Source: a virus
IMG/VR virus record: IMGVR_UViG_3300034106_000815
Span: 1-32,980 of that record
Reading direction: 5' to 3' (one strand)
DNA length: 32,980 bases
Part shown: piece after piece, positions 29,910-32,980 of the stretch
Layout of the letters: the number at the start of each line of letters is the position of its first letter
Numbering within the stretch: the stretch's first letter is position 1
Notes under the pieces: model-generated
Database searches by the model: none
What the model saw: the letters and a program-made list of their open reading frames with translations, nothing else
Told to the model about the DNA's origin: nothing
Program-made: the position numbers and the translations under genes

Positions 29910-30956
29910 TCATTTACGCATTTTGATCGTTGCCCGGCCTTCGTTCAAGGCTTTGAGCTTCTTGTCGCCCAGCTTCTTCACGGTTGATTTCTTGATGACG
30001 TACTCGCCAGCCTGGAGGGCTGCGTAACCGTCATCCGGTCCGGGAGGATCAAAGTCAGTGAGCAGGCCACCCATAGTGACCTTGCCGCCTTTGTAGTAAA
30101 GGCCGCCGCCGCTATCGCCTCCAAAACCTGCATCGCCTCCGAATCCTGCATCGCCACCAAAACCCATACCACCCATATCGCCGGCACCCATGCCGCCTAA
30201 GTCACCAGCACTGTCGGATGCACTAGAAGAACCAAACGCACCCTCACTGCCAAAACCTGACATGCCTGCGGCATCAGCAGCGGCATATCCAGCAGCCGCA
30301 TCTGCGGCAGCAGCCATGCTACCCATATCGCCGGCAATCAAACCGCCTAAATCACCGGCAGAGGCATCGCTAGGGCCACTCATTGCACCAACATCTCCGG
30401 CATTTAGGCCGGCCAAATCACCCAAAGCGGCGGCCTCTGCTGCGGCTGCATCCATAGCCGCGCTCATCTCTGCGGCAGCGGCAGCAGCGTTTAGTCCTGC
30501 GGTATTGCTTGAGGATGCAGCGTCAGAAGCAACCGCTCCCATTGACGCGGCTGTAGCAGCGTCGGCAGCGGCTTGAGACTCCATCGCACCAAGAAGGTCA
30601 GTCCCATAATTGCTGATCGAATTACCCAGCCCCGTAAGACCTAGACTTGACAAAGCGTTGCCTAGTCCGATAAGGCCCATTCCATCATTCATGCCATAGC
30701 CGCCAGCACCTAAGCCACCCATGTCGCCTATCCCGCCACCATCAGCCACACCGAGCAGACCGCCAGAGGTTTCAGGAGCTACAGTTGCAGCCCTGCGAGA
30801 GTAGATGCTAGGGTCATAGCCGCCAGTGAAGTTGCCGTAGGGACTAGTGACTCGGCGCTGCGGCATCTGCCCCATGATCTGCGAGTAGATGTCGCCTTCT
30901 CTGACGTAGTAAGGCAGTTGCGTTCTCATCAACTGGCTCGGATAGGTGATTGCCAT
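29910..30956 (-). CDS. Gly/Ala/Met-rich low-complexity virion protein
   Basis: This 348-aa protein has an ordered N-terminus (MAITYPSQLMRTQLPYYVRE), a long low-complexity middle of G-, A-, D- and M-rich segments (GGLGAGGYGMNDGMG; repeated AGDLGG and AGDMGG; GFGGDAGFGGDAGFGGD, written by an 18-bp DNA repeat near 30119-30175), and a conserved basic end (DDGYAALQAGEYVIKKSTVK then KLGDKKLKALNEGRATI). The DGYAALQAGEYVI end is shared by other phage proteins. Function is unknown; position indicates a virion or ejection role. Confidence 0.7.
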   Translation of the reverse strand: MAITYPSQLMRTQLPYYVREGDIYSQIMGQMPQRRVTSPYGNFTGGYDPSIYSRRAATVAPETSGGLLGVADGGGIGDMGGLGAGGYGMNDGMGLIGLGNALSSLGLTGLGNSISNYGTDLLGAMESQAAADAATAASMGAVASDAASSSNTAGLNAAAAAAEMSAAMDAAAAEAAALGDLAGLNAGDVGAMSGPSDASAGDLGGLIAGDMGSMAAAADAAAGYAAADAAGMSGFGSEGAFGSSSASDSAGDLGGMGAGDMGGMGFGGDAGFGGDAGFGGDSGGGLYYKGGKVTMGGLLTDFDPPGPDDGYAALQAGEYVIKKSTVKKLGDKKLKALNEGRATIKMRK

Positions 30957-30957
30957 C

Positions 30958-31317
30958 TCAAAGCTCCTTGCTCAACACAAACCACTTAGGTTCGTATCCT
31001 TCATCTCTTAAAAAGGTTTTTTGCCAGCCTTTGCGGCCAGCAAGGTTAACCCTGGTGCAACCATTTCGCCTTCCCCAAAGCTCGATGTATGGTCGCATCG
31101 CTTTGAGTTCATCTAGGTCGCCGCCAGCTAAGAAAAAATTCAGAGCCTTCAGTTGCGGGTAGACAATGATCTCGGTGATTACTGCTGCGTTTGGTGCCGG
31201 CCAGAACTGAAAAGCGCCACTCTTCACCCCCGCTGCAATGTCCTCAATTGTGTGTGTCCCTGCCGAGTATTCTAGCGCCGCCTCCAGCCATTTAGAACAC
31301 CTCTCAAAGTCATCCAT
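30958..31317 (-). CDS. GNAT-like acetyltransferase-fold phage protein
   Basis: This 119-aa protein from the ATG at 31317 (MDDFERCSKWLEAALEYSAG) has FQFWPAPNAAVITEIIVYPQ, LKALNFFLAGGDLDELKAMR and a closing CTRVNLAGRKGWQKTFLRDE. This pattern belongs to a group of small phage proteins with a predicted GNAT-like fold. Canonical acetyl-CoA loop residues are not obvious, so catalysis is uncertain. The start shares bases with the upstream stop (TGATG), and the next gene follows by one base. Confidence 0.7.
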   Translation of the reverse strand: MDDFERCSKWLEAALEYSAGTHTIEDIAAGVKSGAFQFWPAPNAAVITEIIVYPQLKALNFFLAGGDLDELKAMRPYIELWGRRNGCTRVNLAGRKGWQKTFLRDEGYEPKWFVLSKEL

Positions 31318-32798
31318 CAGCGTTTTCCTGCCGCGATAGCATCCATCCTCGGCACGCCGACTCGCCAATCATCAAGCACAGCCCCGGTGTACCTGACCTT
31401 AACCTGCCGAGCTGAAAATCTCACATCCGTAGGCTGCGCAGCGGCATAAGGCCCGAAAGTTGTCTCCGTACTTGTCGGAAAGTCTTTTACCTTAAAGGAA
31501 ACCTGCACCTCGCCTAGCGTCTGCTCATCTGGCACCAACTCCAGAACCGTCATGGTCTGATCGCCGTTCCCTAGAGAAATTGGTCCTGACTCCGCAAAAG
31601 GTGTAGCCGAGTCGTAGGCGTAGCCGACTTCATGCTCGTAGATGTAGCCGTCAACCGAAACCATCAAAGGATTGCTGTACACACCTCGATCAGTCCCAGC
31701 CGTACGCGACAGATCGCCAATGGCCCAGTGTCCTTCTCGGTAGTTGTAGACGACATAAGAGTCGTTCTCAGTGGATTGGCTTGACGGGTAGAGCCACCAT
31801 ATCTCGCCATACTTCGAATTGTTCACCGCATATATCTTGCTGGCCTGCGATGTATTGAGATCCTGAAAAACAAAATCAGATACATCGCAAGGCAGTGGCT
31901 TGACGTATCCGTCATATATCCAAAAGCCAGAAGTTGACATCCAAATCGCGGCAGTCTCAATCGCCGCCACGGCTTGCGAGGAAATCACGCCACAGGCAGA
32001 TCCAACCTTCTCAAAGCTGTAGACGTAGGGCAGGCCAATATATGTCGCGGTATGGACATCAACATCTGTGAATAGAATTGAAAGACCGCGAACACGTTTG
32101 CCGCACTTGAGATTGCCGACAGTCGTTAGCTCAAAGTCGCCGGCCTGATTCGTCGCGGCTGGAGTCCAGACAGTGTTATTTTCCTGATCGCACCATTGAA
32201 CCTTGCGAGTGTTGCCACCCGCGCCCAGAGCGAACACGAACCGCTCAGAAGTAACCATTACCGCCTCGTTGCCGGTAGGCGCGTTCGTGATCGCAGCGGC
32301 CAGCGTGGGAGTGGCGAATCCTAGCTGCCACTCGTAGAGCTTGCCGTCAGAGCTTGAGCAGGCGACAAGATACTCGCCCCAGGTATCTAAGCTCCATGTC
32401 GTTGCTGGTGTTACAGATCCAATATCAGGGCGAGCTACGCCGTAGGCGTATGAGCCATAAGGCCCGTAACCGTAACCGATCTTCTGCACCGCGTCGGCAC
32501 TGCCTGCCGTAAAGCCTGAAGGGGTAATCTCCTTGAGGGTTCCGGCCTCGTTCATGACGTACAGCTTGGAATGCGTACCGGCAACGATCCAGCGATCCCC
32601 GCTGTTATCGCGCCAGTTGATAAAGCCTCGGCAAGATCCCGTCATCTGCGATGTGCTGCGTTTGCGCCACCCGCCGACAGGGCGCATCGTGCCTTCGTAC
32701 CAGCGCACCAGCGATGAATCGTAGTACCGGCCAGCAGACTGAAACTCAGTGCCGTTGCGGTACACGCCAGGAGGAATCTTCAGAGGGATGTATGGCAT
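31317..32798 (-). CDS. Tail hub / DNA stabilisation protein (P22 gp10-like)
   Basis: This 493-aa protein is close to P22 gp10 in length (472 aa) and in the opening MPYIPLKIPPGVYRNGTEFQ, with RYYDSSLVRWYEGTMRPVGG following. Most of the body reads as beta-propeller-like blades (GDRWIVAGTHSKLYVMNEAG; WGEYLVACSSSDGKLYEWQL; RGLSILFTDVDVHTATYIGL). The P22 protein closes the head after packaging and carries the tail spikes and needle. This assignment agrees with the portal and adaptor types. The gene starts five bases after the stop of the partial gene at the right edge. Confidence 0.85.
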   Translation of the reverse strand: MPYIPLKIPPGVYRNGTEFQSAGRYYDSSLVRWYEGTMRPVGGWRKRSTSQMTGSCRGFINWRDNSGDRWIVAGTHSKLYVMNEAGTLKEITPSGFTAGSADAVQKIGYGYGPYGSYAYGVARPDIGSVTPATTWSLDTWGEYLVACSSSDGKLYEWQLGFATPTLAAAITNAPTGNEAVMVTSERFVFALGAGGNTRKVQWCDQENNTVWTPAATNQAGDFELTTVGNLKCGKRVRGLSILFTDVDVHTATYIGLPYVYSFEKVGSACGVISSQAVAAIETAAIWMSTSGFWIYDGYVKPLPCDVSDFVFQDLNTSQASKIYAVNNSKYGEIWWLYPSSQSTENDSYVVYNYREGHWAIGDLSRTAGTDRGVYSNPLMVSVDGYIYEHEVGYAYDSATPFAESGPISLGNGDQTMTVLELVPDEQTLGEVQVSFKVKDFPTSTETTFGPYAAAQPTDVRFSARQVKVRYTGAVLDDWRVGVPRMDAIAAGKR

Positions 32799-32802
32799 GG
32801 CG

Positions 32803-32980
32803 TCACGCTGATTGGTTAGACATGAAAGAGACAGTCAAGATTATCGAGGGTGTTGCAGGGATAGCTGGAGTGGTCCCGCTTGCTGTTACGGCTGGGAACT
32901 GCTCAAGAGAAACGCCAGAATCTGATACCCGCCACATCATCTCAAAATAATCGTTTGTCTCCAAGTCAATGATGAAGTTC
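32803..32980 (-). CDS. Partial CDS cut by the right window edge
   Basis: Fifty-eight C-terminal codons are visible (NFIIDLETNDYFEMMWRVSD, later GVSLEQFPAVTASGTTPAIP), stopping at TGA. The 5' end lies beyond the window. The beta-rich, Ser/Thr/Pro-containing stretch is compatible with a tail or virion structural protein, but no family is recognised. Its stop is followed within five bases by the gp10-like gene. Confidence 0.6.
   Translation of the reverse strand, partial: NFIIDLETNDYFEMMWRVSDSGVSLEQFPAVTASGTTPAIPATPSIILTVSFMSNQSA

Noticed and set aside
30190-30576. Ala/Pro-rich plus-strand frame
   Set aside because: It mirrors the Gly/Ala low-complexity gene on the other strand.

Overview
The window holds most or all of the genome of a tailed double-stranded DNA bacteriophage with podovirus-type structural genes. 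It has a P22-type portal, an SU10-like (DUF5309) major capsid protein, a scaffold, an SU10/P22-type adaptor, a P22 gp10-like tail hub and a set of glycine-zipper internal virion proteins. No host genes, tRNAs, CRISPR array, integrase or DNA polymerase were found. Sigma70-like promoters, Shine-Dalgarno sites and two perfect DnaA-box consensus sites point to a proteobacterial host. The species cannot be read from the sequence.

Layout. Almost everything is on the minus strand, so transcription runs from high to low coordinates. Early block (22744 to 18787): a leftward promoter near 22.8 kb drives a 58-aa protein, a terminator, nine small genes mostly joined by ATGA overlaps, a Cas4/AddB-like Fe-S nuclease and an SSB-like protein. 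Replication block (18717 to 16639): a primase-helicase, followed by a 166-bp array of ten GGTCAAATCG-type repeats over a candidate promoter. Late block (16452 to 1): an unknown 223-aa protein, TerS, a 349-bp non-coding GC-rich region, TerL, small basic and Cys-rich proteins, a glycosyltransferase, portal, scaffold, capsid, a terminator, a second glycosyltransferase, adaptor, tail fibre proteins, an HNH endonuclease and a lysis-like pair. The minus-strand block at the right end (32980 to 24387) encodes the gp10-like hub, a GNAT-like protein, internal virion proteins and a GNAT-fusion protein. If the molecule is circular or terminally redundant, this block is simply the end of the same late operon.

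A short plus-strand cassette (22989 to 24390) runs divergently from the early operon: an HTH regulator, a RuvC-like resolvase and a 2-oxoglutarate/Fe(II) oxygenase. Its promoter appears to give a leaderless mRNA and carries a perfect palindrome. A small structured RNA with its own terminator lies just upstream.

The most notable signals are regulatory: the ten-copy repeat array, DnaA boxes written into the end of terS next to a GC-rich gap, three intrinsic terminators inside operons with no room for a new promoter, the leaderless regulator with its palindrome, and the small RNA. Several very repetitive structural proteins and a truncated gene copy beside the HNH endonuclease are also worth checking.
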